From: an uncultured SAR86 cluster bacterium
Lineage (GTDB): Bacteria; Pseudomonadota; Gammaproteobacteria; Magnimaribacterales; D2472
Reading direction: 5' to 3'
DNA length: 59,188 nucleotides
NCBI GenBank assembly: GCA_902559345.1
Contig: CACEHH010000007.1
Coordinates: forward strand, 1 to 59,188
The translations under genes were made by a program, and so were the position numbers. Each line of letters begins with the position of its first letter. The first letter of the stretch is position 1. The notes beneath the pieces were generated by a model, which ran no database searches, was not told the origin of the DNA, and worked only from the letters and a program-made list of their open reading frames with translations. This document shows, one piece after another, positions 36,501-46,056 of this stretch.

Positions 36501-38006
36501 ATGAAACTTTTATTTATTTTATTTTTAATAACTACATTTATATCATCAAATATCATTATTGCTGATGAAGATTCGGAAAACTGCAGTATAAAAAACGTAC
36601 CAACTGAAGAAAGGGTTTTTTCTAATAACTTTTCTGGTGTTTTTAATGGAAAAAGACTTGAATATACTGCAAGTCTTAAAGAAAAAATTCTTTATGAGAA
36701 AGACAATCCAAGTGAACCAATGGCATCTTTTTTTTATACAGAGTATATAGTTGATTCTGATAAAAATAGACCAGTAATATTTAGTTTTAATGGCGGACCT
36801 GGTTCGGCATCATTATGGCTTCATATGGGTGTTTTAGGACCAAAAGTTATTAAGGTACCCAGTGATGCATCAGATGATGGATCTGCTCCATATAAAATCG
36901 TAGATAATAAACTATCTCCACTAAGTGATGCAGATCTTGTTTTTATTGATCCAATAGGTACTGGTTATAGTAGGGCGATTGGATGTCATGATTCAGAAGA
37001 ATTCTGGGGAGTAAGTGAAGATCCTAAAATCATTGCTGAGTTTATAAGAAGATGGATTAATGATAATAAACGTTGGAATTCACCAAGATATATACTAGGA
37101 GAGAGTTATGGTGGCATTAGAGGTCCATTATTAGTATCAGAATTAAGATCAGGGTCTATTACTCCAATCGAAGTAAATGGGTTATTAATGGTTGCTCCAG
37201 CATCTGATTATCAGTATTTAGTTTTTCATCCTGGCAACAATAGCCCGCATTATGGATTCTTACCCTCATATGCAGCAACAGCTTATTACCATGGAAAAAT
37301 TGAAACTGATAAATCACTTCAAGAGTTTTATGAAGATTCAAAAAAGTTTAGTTTAGAGGTGTATGGACCAGCTTTATTAAAAGGAACAAGAATATCGGAA
37401 GATGAAAAGAACTCTGTTATGAAACAATATTCTGAATTTACAGGTTTAAGCCTAAGATTTGTAGAAGATTTTGATATGAGGGTTGATCCTTCAAGTTTTA
37501 GAAAAGAGTTATTAAGAGATGAAGGTTATTCAGTAGGCAGATTAGATTCAAGATATAAAAATTCTGACTATATGGCAGGTGGTCAATATCCTGATACTGA
37601 TGTATCAAGTGAAGGTTTTATGTCAGCTTATGTTTCAGCTATTCACACATGGTTTAGTGAAATTGGTGTTGAAATGAAAATGTTATACCAAAGTGGTGAT
37701 TATGATGTTTATTCAAGTTGGAAACATCCTCAAGAATGGAAAGGTAATGATTTTGGATATGTAAATACAGTCCCAGATATTGCTAGAGCTCAAAGATATA
37801 ATAAAGATTTTAAAGTTTATGTTTCATGTGGGCTCTATGATTTAGCAACTCCTTGTTTTACGGCTGAAAACTTTATGTATGACAACACAGTTGATATGAG
37901 TAGGGTGGTTTTTTCAGAGTTTGAAGCAGGTCATATGATGTATAACCATCAACCATCCTTTGATAGATTTCTTGAAGAAATTAGGAAATTCATAATTGAT
38001 AACTAA
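36501..38006 (+). CDS. Exported S10-family serine carboxypeptidase
   Basis: 501-residue secreted peptidase S10. A signal peptide covers about residues 1-21. The oxyanion motif N-G-G-P-G-S is at 97-102; the triad is Ser202 in G-E-S-Y-G-G, Asp447 in L-Y-D-L-A-T-P, and His478 in A-G-H-M-M-Y. S10 enzymes remove C-terminal residues from peptides at acidic pH. It is probably periplasmic. The last 11 bp overlap the first duplicated lipoprotein gene, and a copy of its final codons survives downstream at 38861-38893, marking a tandem duplication. Confidence 0.92.
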   Translation: MKLLFILFLITTFISSNIIIADEDSENCSIKNVPTEERVFSNNFSGVFNGKRLEYTASLKEKILYEKDNPSEPMASFFYTEYIVDSDKNRPVIFSFNGGPGSASLWLHMGVLGPKVIKVPSDASDDGSAPYKIVDNKLSPLSDADLVFIDPIGTGYSRAIGCHDSEEFWGVSEDPKIIAEFIRRWINDNKRWNSPRYILGESYGGIRGPLLVSELRSGSITPIEVNGLLMVAPASDYQYLVFHPGNNSPHYGFLPSYAATAYYHGKIETDKSLQEFYEDSKKFSLEVYGPALLKGTRISEDEKNSVMKQYSEFTGLSLRFVEDFDMRVDPSSFRKELLRDEGYSVGRLDSRYKNSDYMAGGQYPDTDVSSEGFMSAYVSAIHTWFSEIGVEMKMLYQSGDYDVYSSWKHPQEWKGNDFGYVNTVPDIARAQRYNKDFKVYVSCGLYDLATPCFTAENFMYDNTVDMSRVVFSEFEAGHMMYNHQPSFDRFLEEIRKFIIDN

Positions 38007-38170
38007 AGATAAAATTATAAAAAATCTATTTGCTATATTAATTCTTATGGTAATAACTAGTTGTGGCCCCTCAGAAAACGATCTAAAAGAATTAGATAAA
38101 TATAACAATGCTGTAATAAGTTACTTGGATAAATATAAACCAGAACTATATATAAGCGAAATTAATTACG
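37974..38170 (+). repeat. Direct repeat copy 1 (197 bp)
   Basis: This block recurs at 38861-39057 with one mismatch (A at 37987, G at 38874). It begins inside the S10 gene, 33 bases before the end of its stop codon, and covers the Shine-Dalgarno, TTG start, signal peptide and first mature residues of the lipoprotein gene. Beyond it the copies diverge sharply. Confidence 0.95.
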
Positions 38171-38850
38171 ACCTGTGTGGTCGAAACTACGACAGCTGTA
38201 ATCAAGGCGAGTTATATTACATTGGAATTATGCACTCAGAAACTAAATCACTTGTTGGTTTTGAAAGAATAATTATAATTGAATTTGAGAATCTTCCAGG
38301 CATAACTCTTCAATCAAGACCTTCATATAGTGCGCGTAATAGATGGGGTGATGGTGCTCCTTTTTCCTTTAATAGGCGATCACCTGAAGATATATATAAA
38401 GATTTAAAATATCGTGTGGACAACGATATTGACCGTTTAAGTGGTTCGCCTGCTTATGAGGATTATAATTCTAGGGTATTACAAACAGATATAAGTCTTC
38501 CTTCTAGAGGGGATTATCAGCTTGATAGAACCGATTTAGATAAAATTATAGATTTGCACCACGAGGGTAATTTAAAAATAAAAAAAATTACACTTCAACT
38601 AACAGGTAATGCCTCTTTTGACTTGCTTGATACTAATATTCCACCATCTGAAAGGAGAAAATTAAATCCTACTTATTATGAAACAAATTTACCTTTAACT
38701 TTTTCTGAAAAATATGAATGGATCTTATATCCTAGCCCTCATTGTTCGAGGCTTGATGAAATACATAAATATATTATGAAGAATGCAAATGCCAGAGGCC
38801 TCTACTACAAGTTTGATCATTTTTATCCATCTCCTGGATGTAATAAATGA
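37996..38850 (+). CDS. Unknown lipoprotein, tandem copy A
   Basis: 284-residue predicted lipoprotein starting at TTG 37996, with AGGAA eight bases upstream at 37983-37987. The signal peptide ends V-I-T-S-C-G (lipobox Cys at residue 23). I do not recognise the domain. The mature part has a Cys-containing loop (C-G-R-N-Y-D-S-C), L-V-G-F-E-R, a charged D-L-D-K-I-I-D-L segment, and a conserved C-terminal E-K-Y-E-W-I-L-Y-P-S-P-H-C-S-R. The start lies within the end of the S10 gene, so translation may be coupled to that peptidase. It is the paralogue of the next gene. Confidence 0.82.
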   Translation: MITKDKIIKNLFAILILMVITSCGPSENDLKELDKYNNAVISYLDKYKPELYISEINYDLCGRNYDSCNQGELYYIGIMHSETKSLVGFERIIIIEFENLPGITLQSRPSYSARNRWGDGAPFSFNRRSPEDIYKDLKYRVDNDIDRLSGSPAYEDYNSRVLQTDISLPSRGDYQLDRTDLDKIIDLHHEGNLKIKKITLQLTGNASFDLLDTNIPPSERRKLNPTYYETNLPLTFSEKYEWILYPSPHCSRLDEIHKYIMKNANARGLYYKFDHFYPSPGCNK

Positions 38851-38860
38851 TTGATATTAA

Positions 38861-39057
38861 GAAGAAATTAGGAGATTCATAATTGATAACTAAAGATAAA
38901 ATTATAAAAAATCTATTTGCTATATTAATTCTTATGGTAATAACTAGTTGTGGCCCCTCAGAAAACGATCTAAAAGAATTAGATAAATATAACAATGCTG
39001 TAATAAGTTACTTGGATAAATATAAACCAGAACTATATATAAGCGAAATTAATTACG
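38861..39057 (+). repeat. Direct repeat copy 2 (197 bp) with remnant of the S10 gene end
   Basis: Second copy of the block at 37974-38170. In the S10 frame, 38861-38893 still reads E-E-I-R-R-F-I-I-D-N-stop, matching the C-terminus of the peptidase with one K-to-R change. The single mismatch turns AGGAA into AGGAG, a stronger Shine-Dalgarno for copy B. Confidence 0.95.
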
Positions 39058-39800
39058 GTCTCTGTGATGGAGGCTACGAAGAATCAATTCATGGTCGTAT
39101 CAACTGTAATTCAGGCGAGTTATCTACTATTATAATTAAACACTTAGAAAGTAAATCACTTGTTGGTTTTGAAAGAATACTTTTAATCGAATTTGAGAAT
39201 CTCCCAGGCATAATTATTCAATCAAAACCTTTTTATAGTAATAAATATTATGCATGGGGTGAACATTCACCTGAAGATATTTATGAACATTTTAAATATT
39301 ATGTGGACAACGATCTTGAGCTATTAAGTGGTTGGTACAATTATATAGGCGGTTTTAAGAAATATAATTCTACGATCATAACTGAAGTTATAAGACTTAC
39401 TTCTGAGGGATGGGATTATGAGCTTGATAGAAACGATTTAGATAAAATTATAGATTTGCACTACGAGGGTAATTTAAAAATTAAAAAAATTAGACTTCAA
39501 CTAACAGGCAATATCAACTTTGACAATCTTGATATTAATATTCCACCACCTGAAAGGAGAAAATTAAATCCTAGTTATTATGATACAAATTTTCCTTTAA
39601 CTTTTTCTGAAAAATATGAATGGATTTTATATCCTAATCCTCATTGTTCGAGGCTTGATGAAATACATAAATATATTAAGAGAAATGCAGATGCCTGTTA
39701 CTATCGCAATACCTGCTCACAGGGCCTCTACATGTTTGATTATTTATATCCAACACCAACAAGAGTTAACACTAATCCTTTACCACCTGGTTGTAAGTAA
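38883..39800 (+). CDS. Unknown lipoprotein, tandem copy B
   Basis: 305-residue lipoprotein starting at TTG 38883 with AGGAG at 38870-38874. Its first 58 residues are identical to copy A, including the V-I-T-S-C lipobox; the rest is related but diverged, with a longer variable middle and an added C-terminal tail with extra cysteines (C-Y-Y-R-N-T-C and the final P-G-C-K). The shared C-terminal core is E-K-Y-E-W-I-L-Y-P-N-P-H-C-S-R. It ends 14 bp before the convergent M14 peptidase gene. Function is unknown; the pair may be partners or inhibitors of the S10 enzyme (inference). Confidence 0.82.
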   Translation: MITKDKIIKNLFAILILMVITSCGPSENDLKELDKYNNAVISYLDKYKPELYISEINYGLCDGGYEESIHGRINCNSGELSTIIIKHLESKSLVGFERILLIEFENLPGIIIQSKPFYSNKYYAWGEHSPEDIYEHFKYYVDNDLELLSGWYNYIGGFKKYNSTIITEVIRLTSEGWDYELDRNDLDKIIDLHYEGNLKIKKIRLQLTGNINFDNLDINIPPPERRKLNPSYYDTNFPLTFSEKYEWILYPNPHCSRLDEIHKYIKRNADACYYRNTCSQGLYMFDYLYPTPTRVNTNPLPPGCK

Positions 39801-39814
39801 TTAGATGTACAAAA

Positions 39815-42670
39815 TCAAGGATTAATCTTTGATCTTGTCCCTAATCCTGGGCCATAAACAATAGCATTTAACCATAATCTATTAGTTCCAAGTGTTGATC
39901 CTCTAAAATTAGGCTCACCTGAAAATAATATGACCTGACCATCTCCAATTCTTTCTCTCGTTAAATAAGCAGAATTAGCGATCCTTTGGGAAGCCTCCGG
40001 CCAGACTAATCCACTCATTCTTACATTAAGATCATTGCCTGCAGGTAAGCTAGACCAATTTATAACTCTTGGTTCTTCAATTTCATTATTAGGAATCATT
40101 TGACCTATTCTTACAGGTGCATCAACATAACTTCTTGCCATAAGGATAGGGAGGTTGCTATATAAAACAGGTATAGTATTTGGTGTCCCAAATGTTAACC
40201 AATGCTCATTGTCAATTCTTCCTGCAACTATTGATCCTGATGGCATAAAAATTGATTGCCATTTATCTCTAGATTTAAGCTCATTTTCAGATAAAGTGTC
40301 TTGTAACTGTTCCCAAGGATAAGATATATCAAAATCTACAATATTGTTATTTGTTTTATCTTTATCAACATTTTCATATTGAGAGTATATTTCTCTCAAT
40401 AAATCAAAATTATACTTTTCACTTTCATCAAAAGTATTTTGAAGCTGTTTAACGCTACCTATTCCATATTCTGAAGTTAAAAATCTAGTACTTCTATTAT
40501 GAGCAATTAGTGTTCCGCCTTGTGAGACCCATTCAAAAAGTGTATCTACTGTGTAATCATCTATCGCTCGACCGCTAGGTATGATAATGGTGTTATATCT
40601 TCTTAAATCACCATAACTAGCTAAAGATGCATTTATCATGCTATGTCTTATTCCTAAATGATGATCCAACGACCACCAACTTACTCCAACATCGTATGAA
40701 TTAAACCCTTCATGACTTAACATGGCAATCTGAGGTTTTTCTAACAATCTAAAATGTCTACCACCCCAATCAGGAAGTTCTTCTTGACCAAATCCTGACT
40801 CAATCGACACTACAGATATATTTAATTCATCTGAAACTGTTTTTACTAAATTTTGTAAATTTGTAATATCTGGATTATCCATTTTAAGAACAGCAACACT
40901 ACCTCTAGGTAATATATGATCAGATAGGGTGGATTCTTTATCAATTATTCTTACTTCTATATTTTGTTCCATTAAACGAGCTGCAAAAGCTACTGAATTA
41001 TCATCCGTTCCATTAGTAGCCCAAATAACAGCATCTTTAGTAATTTCACTAGTAACTGCTGATGGCTTCCATGTCTCTAGGTTTGAATCTACATGCTTAT
41101 CAACTGTAACTGCATCTAAACCATACATCATAGTAAAGTTAAAAGCTGTCGTATCGTACATTACCGATGAACCACTTTTTAAACTTTTTTGTCTTTCTTC
41201 AACTAAAACATCCGTATCTATATCAGCATCAAACTCTAATATTGCTGCAATGAGTGGAGCCTCTGGTTGTCTATTTGGAATAATCATACTTCCAGCAGGA
41301 ATTGTATAATTTGTAACGAGCTGACCAGATTGTAAAGTTACATTCTCTATTTTAATATCTTTAGTATTTTGAAAAAGCTCTATATCTTGAGCTTTTAATT
41401 TATCTGCTAAAGTATTTAATCTAGTATTATTATCTGTTGGTAAAACTACAAAGGTTTGATTGGCATATTCACTATCTTTTGAGACATTGTATTTTCTTCC
41501 ATCCCAATAGTCTTTATACATTTCTTTTGAATTTTTAAGTAATGTTTCAAGATTAACTAATGTACTAATATATTGATGATGAACTGATTCTTTATATGAT
41601 TGAATAGTACCTTCTGGTCTTCTAACACCGTCTTCAGCCATTCTAGATTGTTCATAGAGTATTCCTAAAGTACCTCTAAATTGTACATAAAAAGAATAAC
41701 CAGGGTAGAGGTCTTCATGCCATTCACCAGTATAAAAACGCCAATTTCTTTCATCAAAAGCATTGCCTTGATCTTGAGCAAATACATTACCCCATTTAAT
41801 TAAATCGGTATCAATATTTTTATTAATAGGTTCTCTTGGGGGGCCTGTCATAAACGTATCTTGGGGCCCCATCTCATGTCCATCAACAAGTATTTGAGGT
41901 CTCCATTCATTGATTAACTTTACTCTTCCTTTAGTTTCAGGTTGAGTTAGATAAAACCAATCTCTATTTAAATCAAAATAATAATGATTAGTCCTACCGT
42001 ATGGCCAGTCTCCAGTATGAAGCAAGGATTGGTCATCATAATTTGGAGCTGTACCTCTATATTGTTCAAGAGATTTTACAAATCTTGCACGTCCATCAGG
42101 ATTCATTAGCGGATCTACAATAATTACCATATTGTCTAACATATTTAAAACATCATCATCTATGCTTGCAATTAAATGGTAAATAGCTGCCAAAGCTCCA
42201 TCAGCTCCAGATGTTTCATTGCCATGAATTGAATATGCCATCCAAGCTACTGCTGGTAAGTTATCAATAATTGACCTAGCTTTTCTATCATTTGTAGTTC
42301 TGGCATCTGATAGTGCAGACAAGTTATTTTTAATTTCGTCTAAATTATTAATATTTTCAGGTGAGGATATAAATACTGCATGAAGCGGTCTATTTTCATG
42401 AGTTCTTGCATATTCAACAACTTTAATCCTCTCTGATTGAGTTGACCATGTCTTAAGCGCATTTGTTATTTGCCAGGGTGCAGCAACTCGTTCTCCAATA
42501 CCAAATCCTAAAAACTCATCAGGATGCGTTATATCATCCATATAAGTTCCATCTAAAATAGGTGTTTGATACAAATCTTTCGAATAAGACGTTGGATTCA
42601 TCAAATCATATGAAAGAATGGTATTGGTAGAAGATATTATAAAGAGGAGTGTAATTAATTTAGTTTTCAT
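39815..42670 (-). CDS. Exported M14-family metallo-carboxypeptidase
   Basis: 951-residue secreted zinc carboxypeptidase. Signal peptide about 1-20. The zinc motif H-G-N-E (His149, Glu152) lies in Y-S-I-H-G-N-E-T-S-G, the substrate-binding M-N-P-D-G-R-A-R is at 189-196, and the third zinc ligand is probably His265 in V-D-G-H-E-M-G-P. A long C-terminal region beyond about 450 holds further beta-rich and alpha/beta segments, as in the large bacterial M14 proteins. It would trim peptides outside the inner membrane. It is a single gene, divergent from the ABM gene. Confidence 0.88.
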   Translation of the reverse strand: MKTKLITLLFIISSTNTILSYDLMNPTSYSKDLYQTPILDGTYMDDITHPDEFLGFGIGERVAAPWQITNALKTWSTQSERIKVVEYARTHENRPLHAVFISSPENINNLDEIKNNLSALSDARTTNDRKARSIIDNLPAVAWMAYSIHGNETSGADGALAAIYHLIASIDDDVLNMLDNMVIIVDPLMNPDGRARFVKSLEQYRGTAPNYDDQSLLHTGDWPYGRTNHYYFDLNRDWFYLTQPETKGRVKLINEWRPQILVDGHEMGPQDTFMTGPPREPINKNIDTDLIKWGNVFAQDQGNAFDERNWRFYTGEWHEDLYPGYSFYVQFRGTLGILYEQSRMAEDGVRRPEGTIQSYKESVHHQYISTLVNLETLLKNSKEMYKDYWDGRKYNVSKDSEYANQTFVVLPTDNNTRLNTLADKLKAQDIELFQNTKDIKIENVTLQSGQLVTNYTIPAGSMIIPNRQPEAPLIAAILEFDADIDTDVLVEERQKSLKSGSSVMYDTTAFNFTMMYGLDAVTVDKHVDSNLETWKPSAVTSEITKDAVIWATNGTDDNSVAFAARLMEQNIEVRIIDKESTLSDHILPRGSVAVLKMDNPDITNLQNLVKTVSDELNISVVSIESGFGQEELPDWGGRHFRLLEKPQIAMLSHEGFNSYDVGVSWWSLDHHLGIRHSMINASLASYGDLRRYNTIIIPSGRAIDDYTVDTLFEWVSQGGTLIAHNRSTRFLTSEYGIGSVKQLQNTFDESEKYNFDLLREIYSQYENVDKDKTNNNIVDFDISYPWEQLQDTLSENELKSRDKWQSIFMPSGSIVAGRIDNEHWLTFGTPNTIPVLYSNLPILMARSYVDAPVRIGQMIPNNEIEEPRVINWSSLPAGNDLNVRMSGLVWPEASQRIANSAYLTRERIGDGQVILFSGEPNFRGSTLGTNRLWLNAIVYGPGLGTRSKINP

Positions 42671-42756
42671 AAGTTTATAGTAATTGAAATAATAAAAATC
42701 TGCATTAAATTTTATAAATGATGAGTATAAGTTTATTATTATATTTGTTTATAAAT

Positions 42757-42766
42757 AGGAGTAAGC
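42757..42766 (+). promoter_or_regulatory. Shine-Dalgarno of the ABM gene
   Basis: AGGAG at 42757-42761, five bases before the ATG at 42767. The rest of the 96-bp spacer from the M14 start is AT-rich without a clear operator. Confidence 0.6.
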
Positions 42767-43072
42767 ATGAAAAATTTAGTAATTGTATCTTTTCCAGCAA
42801 AAGAGGGGATGTTAGATGATCTTAAAGATACTCTAAAGGTTGCTTTACCAGATACAAGATCATTTGATGGATGTATATCAGTTGATACATACATAGAAGA
42901 TTCTACCAACACAGTTCATCTCATTGAGGATTGGGAATCATTAGATCATCAATCAAAATACCTCAATTGGAGGATTGAAACTGGTCTTTTAGAAGTATTA
43001 GAGCCATTATTAGAAGGAGGGGCAGCAGGCCTTAAGGCTATAATATGCGGTCCTAAACACGACACTATTTAA
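42767..43072 (+). CDS. ABM-domain (YgiN-like) monooxygenase
   Basis: 101-residue antibiotic-biosynthesis-monooxygenase-fold protein (ferredoxin-like, dimeric). Typical features are K-E-G-M-L-D-D-L-K-D-T-L at 12-23, the P-D-T-R-S-F-D-G-C segment, and L-I-E-D-W-E-S-L-D-H-Q-S-K-Y near 52-65. Members act as quinol monooxygenases or on polyketides; the substrate is unknown. It is a single gene with its own ribosome site, converging on the M64 gene. Confidence 0.85.
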   Translation: MKNLVIVSFPAKEGMLDDLKDTLKVALPDTRSFDGCISVDTYIEDSTNTVHLIEDWESLDHQSKYLNWRIETGLLEVLEPLLEGGAAGLKAIICGPKHDTI

Positions 43073-43095
43073 TATCATAATAATATACTAGTTCG

Positions 43096-43111
43096 CATAA
43101 TATATATTATG
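43096..43111. other. 16-bp perfect palindrome in a convergent spacer
   Basis: A perfect AT-rich palindrome with one C/G pair at its ends, midway in the 54-bp gap between the ABM (+) and M64 (-) gene ends. It could be a weak bidirectional terminator; no T-run follows. Confidence 0.2.
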
Positions 43112-43126
43112 TTAAATAATATAAGA

Positions 43127-45778
43127 TTACTTTAGTTTAGTAATTGATATAGCTTCAAATGTATTATTAATTGAACGTTTGCTATAAGTAATAAAATATG
43201 GATTTAATTCTTGTGGATAAGCTATTTTGTAACCTTTTATTGGTATATCAATATTAAAAATATTAGCATCCTCATAACCTATATGCTGTATTCTTGCTTC
43301 AAATGGATTTCCAAGACCTAAGTTATATATAGGATTCATATCTTTATCATGGAATGTAATCATATATTTGTCCTTAAAGTTAACTCTATTATTTTTTATA
43401 TATTCTTTTTTTACTTCTTTAATTTTAATATTTTTAACATCTATAGCGTCATTAGATAGATTTAAACTAATAATTTTTTCTATAGCTCCAGCTTGTGGTT
43501 TGATGTCAAAAAGGTTTTTTTGTTTATTATTATTTGAAAATGATCCGCTTACAGATGCTGGTTCATAATTTTTCCAATTAATCTTGTAACCGTAACCTAA
43601 AGCACAACATTGTTCTGCATATAAATAATTATCAATATTAGACAAATCTACTGTGTCATCAGTATCTTTAACTACAGAGTCATGTGGAGGGTTTCTGTGC
43701 CAATACCATGTTCCAACATATGGATAATTTGGATTATTATTTGGGTTTGTATTTGGGTCTGGATCGTAATAAGACCACATATTAAATATACCTTCATATA
43801 AATCTCTTGGATTTAATGGATCATTTGGCGCAATTAAATTACCTGATAAATCATGTACCTGCCATGAATATGTAGTCATTGCATTATCAGCTGGTCTATT
43901 AAAGGTTACTTCTAATTGATTTTCCAGATCTGTTTGTTCAATTCCATCTATATACCATGATAATTTAAGTTTATTGGTATCAAATATCCCATTTACATCA
44001 AATGTTATATATTCTCCCAATGATTCAGGGTTATTTATATCAACATCATCAGTAATATCAGATTTAATAATAAAATCATCAAAACCATTAAATTGATTTG
44101 TAATTGAACCAATGGCAAAACCTTCAACATTTATTTTTCCGTAATCAAGAAAACAGCACCACATAACACTTATCCACTTAGGTCTATATGTGTCTACCTC
44201 ATCATAATAAGTTCCTTGGAATAACCCTATTTTACCCCTACAACTATCATCATCATTTATACCTGGGAAATTTGGATCATAGTCTGGATGATCTTCATCA
44301 TATGTATTCATATAACATTCACAATCCTCATATTCAAAGTCATCGCGATAATAAATACTACCATCAGCATAGTTATAGCAAACGTCATAATCAACACCCG
44401 GTACATTTGCCATATCTTCAATAAAATGTTTCCACTTAACTACTGATGGATCTGAAACTGCAGTTGTGTTTACACTGAATTCGGCATACCACGTTGGAAA
44501 CGAGCGTTCGCCACGAGAATCATATTCATCACCCATAAATCCATGAGAGTGGCCTAATTCATGTTGAACAATTTCAGCAGATCTTGATGAAATAGGTTGT
44601 ATATTAACTGCTCCTTGAGCAACACCTCTTCCAGATAATGTTGTTAAAAAAGAAACCGTATCCCAGTCCCCTACTACATCACCAATTTTAGATCTGTCTA
44701 CATTTCCAATACAATATATCCTGGCATCCCATGAAGCGTAACAACCTGTTTCAATGTTAAAAATGGATGCACCAGTTATATCTACTTCTTCAAGGACAAG
44801 AACATTAAAATAATCATCAAATACCTCACTGGCATCTGAGTTTTTTAAATTATTTACAGACTCAAGAAGTCTTAAATGAAATTCATCTCTTTGATCTATA
44901 CCATTTATTTGATCGCCAATAAAAATATAATTAGTTCTGGCAGTTGTAGTTGGATTTCCAATTAAGTAGTAAAGATATTGTTGACTTGTTTCACAATTGT
45001 TACCATCATCATCACAGTTATAGTTGACAGATCTTATATCTTTATTTGATATATAGTAGCCTTCTATTTCTCCTTCACATGTTGAATCTTCCAAATCATT
45101 TGCACATAGAGACATTGAAAATAATCCAGCCTCTTGTACAGCATCTAAATTAAATATTAGACTTTGATTTTCAATAACTACATCATTTTCTGTTGTTTGA
45201 GTTATATCTAAAGTTGCACTAACAGTCTCGTTTTGCAGCTGTCCATAAAAAGATAGTTCACTTATATCATTATCAACATCTGTAATTTCAACACTAACTG
45301 TAAGGGTTTCATCAAATAAAAGACTTAAATCTGTATAGACACCCAAATCATCATTTATTTGAAGTACTGGGGGGTCATTTACTGGCCTTATAGTTATTGA
45401 AATAGGTAATGATCTTATTAATGTTTCACCAGTTAAGACATTATTATCATCAACTCGTGATGCAGTGATTCTTATTGAAAAATTATCTATACCAAAATAA
45501 TCTTGGTTAGGTTGATAAGTATAAGACCCTGAGGTAGTTAAGTTAGATTCTCCATTAGTTGTTGAATTTATAATTTCATAAGTAATTTGTGATTTATAGT
45601 TTGTTGAGGCAATAAAAGTTGAAGTATGAGTATTATCTTCATCAATAGTTATTAATGAGTTAGTAGGTAATGTTAGAGAAAATGGCGGAGAACCCCCTCC
45701 CCCGCATGCACTTAAAAATAAAATAACAGAAAGAATATAAGTAGATTTTTTTGTCAACATAGAATTTATTATATACAT
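43127..45778 (-). CDS. M64-like metallopeptidase lipoprotein with N-terminal cadherin/Ig-like repeats
   Basis: 883-residue exported lipoprotein. The lipobox is L-S-A-C (Cys25 from this start, Cys19 if translation begins at the internal ATG at 45760, equally plausible). A Gly run follows, then Ig/cadherin-like repeats (about 45-240) with N-D-P-P-V-L. The peptidase site [14 protein letters not shown] at 406-419 matches the M64 HExxHxxxxxxDEY pattern (His406, Glu407, His410, Asp417). After it come a Cys/Asp-rich insert (about 465-520) and C-terminal beta domains. M64 includes IgA-cleaving and other secreted peptidases. It is a single gene, divergent from infA. Confidence 0.85.
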   Translation of the reverse strand: MYIINSMLTKKSTYILSVILFLSACGGGGSPPFSLTLPTNSLITIDEDNTHTSTFIASTNYKSQITYEIINSTTNGESNLTTSGSYTYQPNQDYFGIDNFSIRITASRVDDNNVLTGETLIRSLPISITIRPVNDPPVLQINDDLGVYTDLSLLFDETLTVSVEITDVDNDISELSFYGQLQNETVSATLDITQTTENDVVIENQSLIFNLDAVQEAGLFSMSLCANDLEDSTCEGEIEGYYISNKDIRSVNYNCDDDGNNCETSQQYLYYLIGNPTTTARTNYIFIGDQINGIDQRDEFHLRLLESVNNLKNSDASEVFDDYFNVLVLEEVDITGASIFNIETGCYASWDARIYCIGNVDRSKIGDVVGDWDTVSFLTTLSGRGVAQGAVNIQPISSRSAEIVQHELGHSHGFMGDEYDSRGERSFPTWYAEFSVNTTAVSDPSVVKWKHFIEDMANVPGVDYDVCYNYADGSIYYRDDFEYEDCECYMNTYDEDHPDYDPNFPGINDDDSCRGKIGLFQGTYYDEVDTYRPKWISVMWCCFLDYGKINVEGFAIGSITNQFNGFDDFIIKSDITDDVDINNPESLGEYITFDVNGIFDTNKLKLSWYIDGIEQTDLENQLEVTFNRPADNAMTTYSWQVHDLSGNLIAPNDPLNPRDLYEGIFNMWSYYDPDPNTNPNNNPNYPYVGTWYWHRNPPHDSVVKDTDDTVDLSNIDNYLYAEQCCALGYGYKINWKNYEPASVSGSFSNNNKQKNLFDIKPQAGAIEKIISLNLSNDAIDVKNIKIKEVKKEYIKNNRVNFKDKYMITFHDKDMNPIYNLGLGNPFEARIQHIGYEDANIFNIDIPIKGYKIAYPQELNPYFITYSKRSINNTFEAISITKLK

Positions 45779-45798
45779 ATTTTTAAATCATATTTAAA

Positions 45799-45835
45799 TT
45801 ACAATCATGAATTTTTTAGTTTAAAATGCACATCT
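45799..45835 (+). promoter_or_regulatory. infA promoter, predicted near-leaderless
   Basis: TTACAA at 45799-45804 and TAAAAT at 45822-45827, 17 bp apart, form a good sigma-70 pair. The -10 ends eight bases before the infA ATG and no Shine-Dalgarno is present, so the transcript would begin within a few bases of the start codon (inference). Confidence 0.5.
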
Positions 45836-46054
45836 ATGTCAAAAGAAGATCAATTAGAATTTGAAGGAGAGGTTATTGAAACTCTACCCAACACCAAATT
45901 CAAAGTAAGACTTGAAAATGGTCACACCATTACAGCACATATATCTGGCAAGATGAGAAAACACTATATTCGTATTTTAACTGGAGACAAAGTTAAAGTT
46001 GAAATGACTCCTTATGATTTAACTGTTGGAAGAATTACTTTTAGAGGAAGATAG
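45836..46054 (+). CDS. infA: Translation initiation factor IF-1
   Basis: 72-residue IF-1, the S1-fold (OB) factor that occupies the ribosomal A site during initiation. The full family sequence is visible: [15 protein letters not shown] at 10-24, [10 protein letters not shown] near 38-47, and the terminal [11 protein letters not shown]. It is convergent with clpA, with 2 bp between stops; infA close to clpA is common in gammaproteobacteria. Confidence 0.98.
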   Translation: MSKEDQLEFEGEVIETLPNTKFKVRLENGHTITAHISGKMRKHYIRILTGDKVKVEMTPYDLTVGRITFRGR

Positions 46055-46056
46055 AT

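Noticed and set aside
37974-39057. Lipoprotein pair as an assembly duplication
   Set aside because: The 3' two-thirds of the genes differ throughout, and copy B carries its own tail, so the repeat cannot be one locus counted twice.
43368-45700. Plus-strand frames within the M64 gene, such as a His/Tyr-rich one at 44188-44424
   Set aside because: It is the antisense of the Asp/Asn-rich peptidase coding sequence; no ribosome site or family match.
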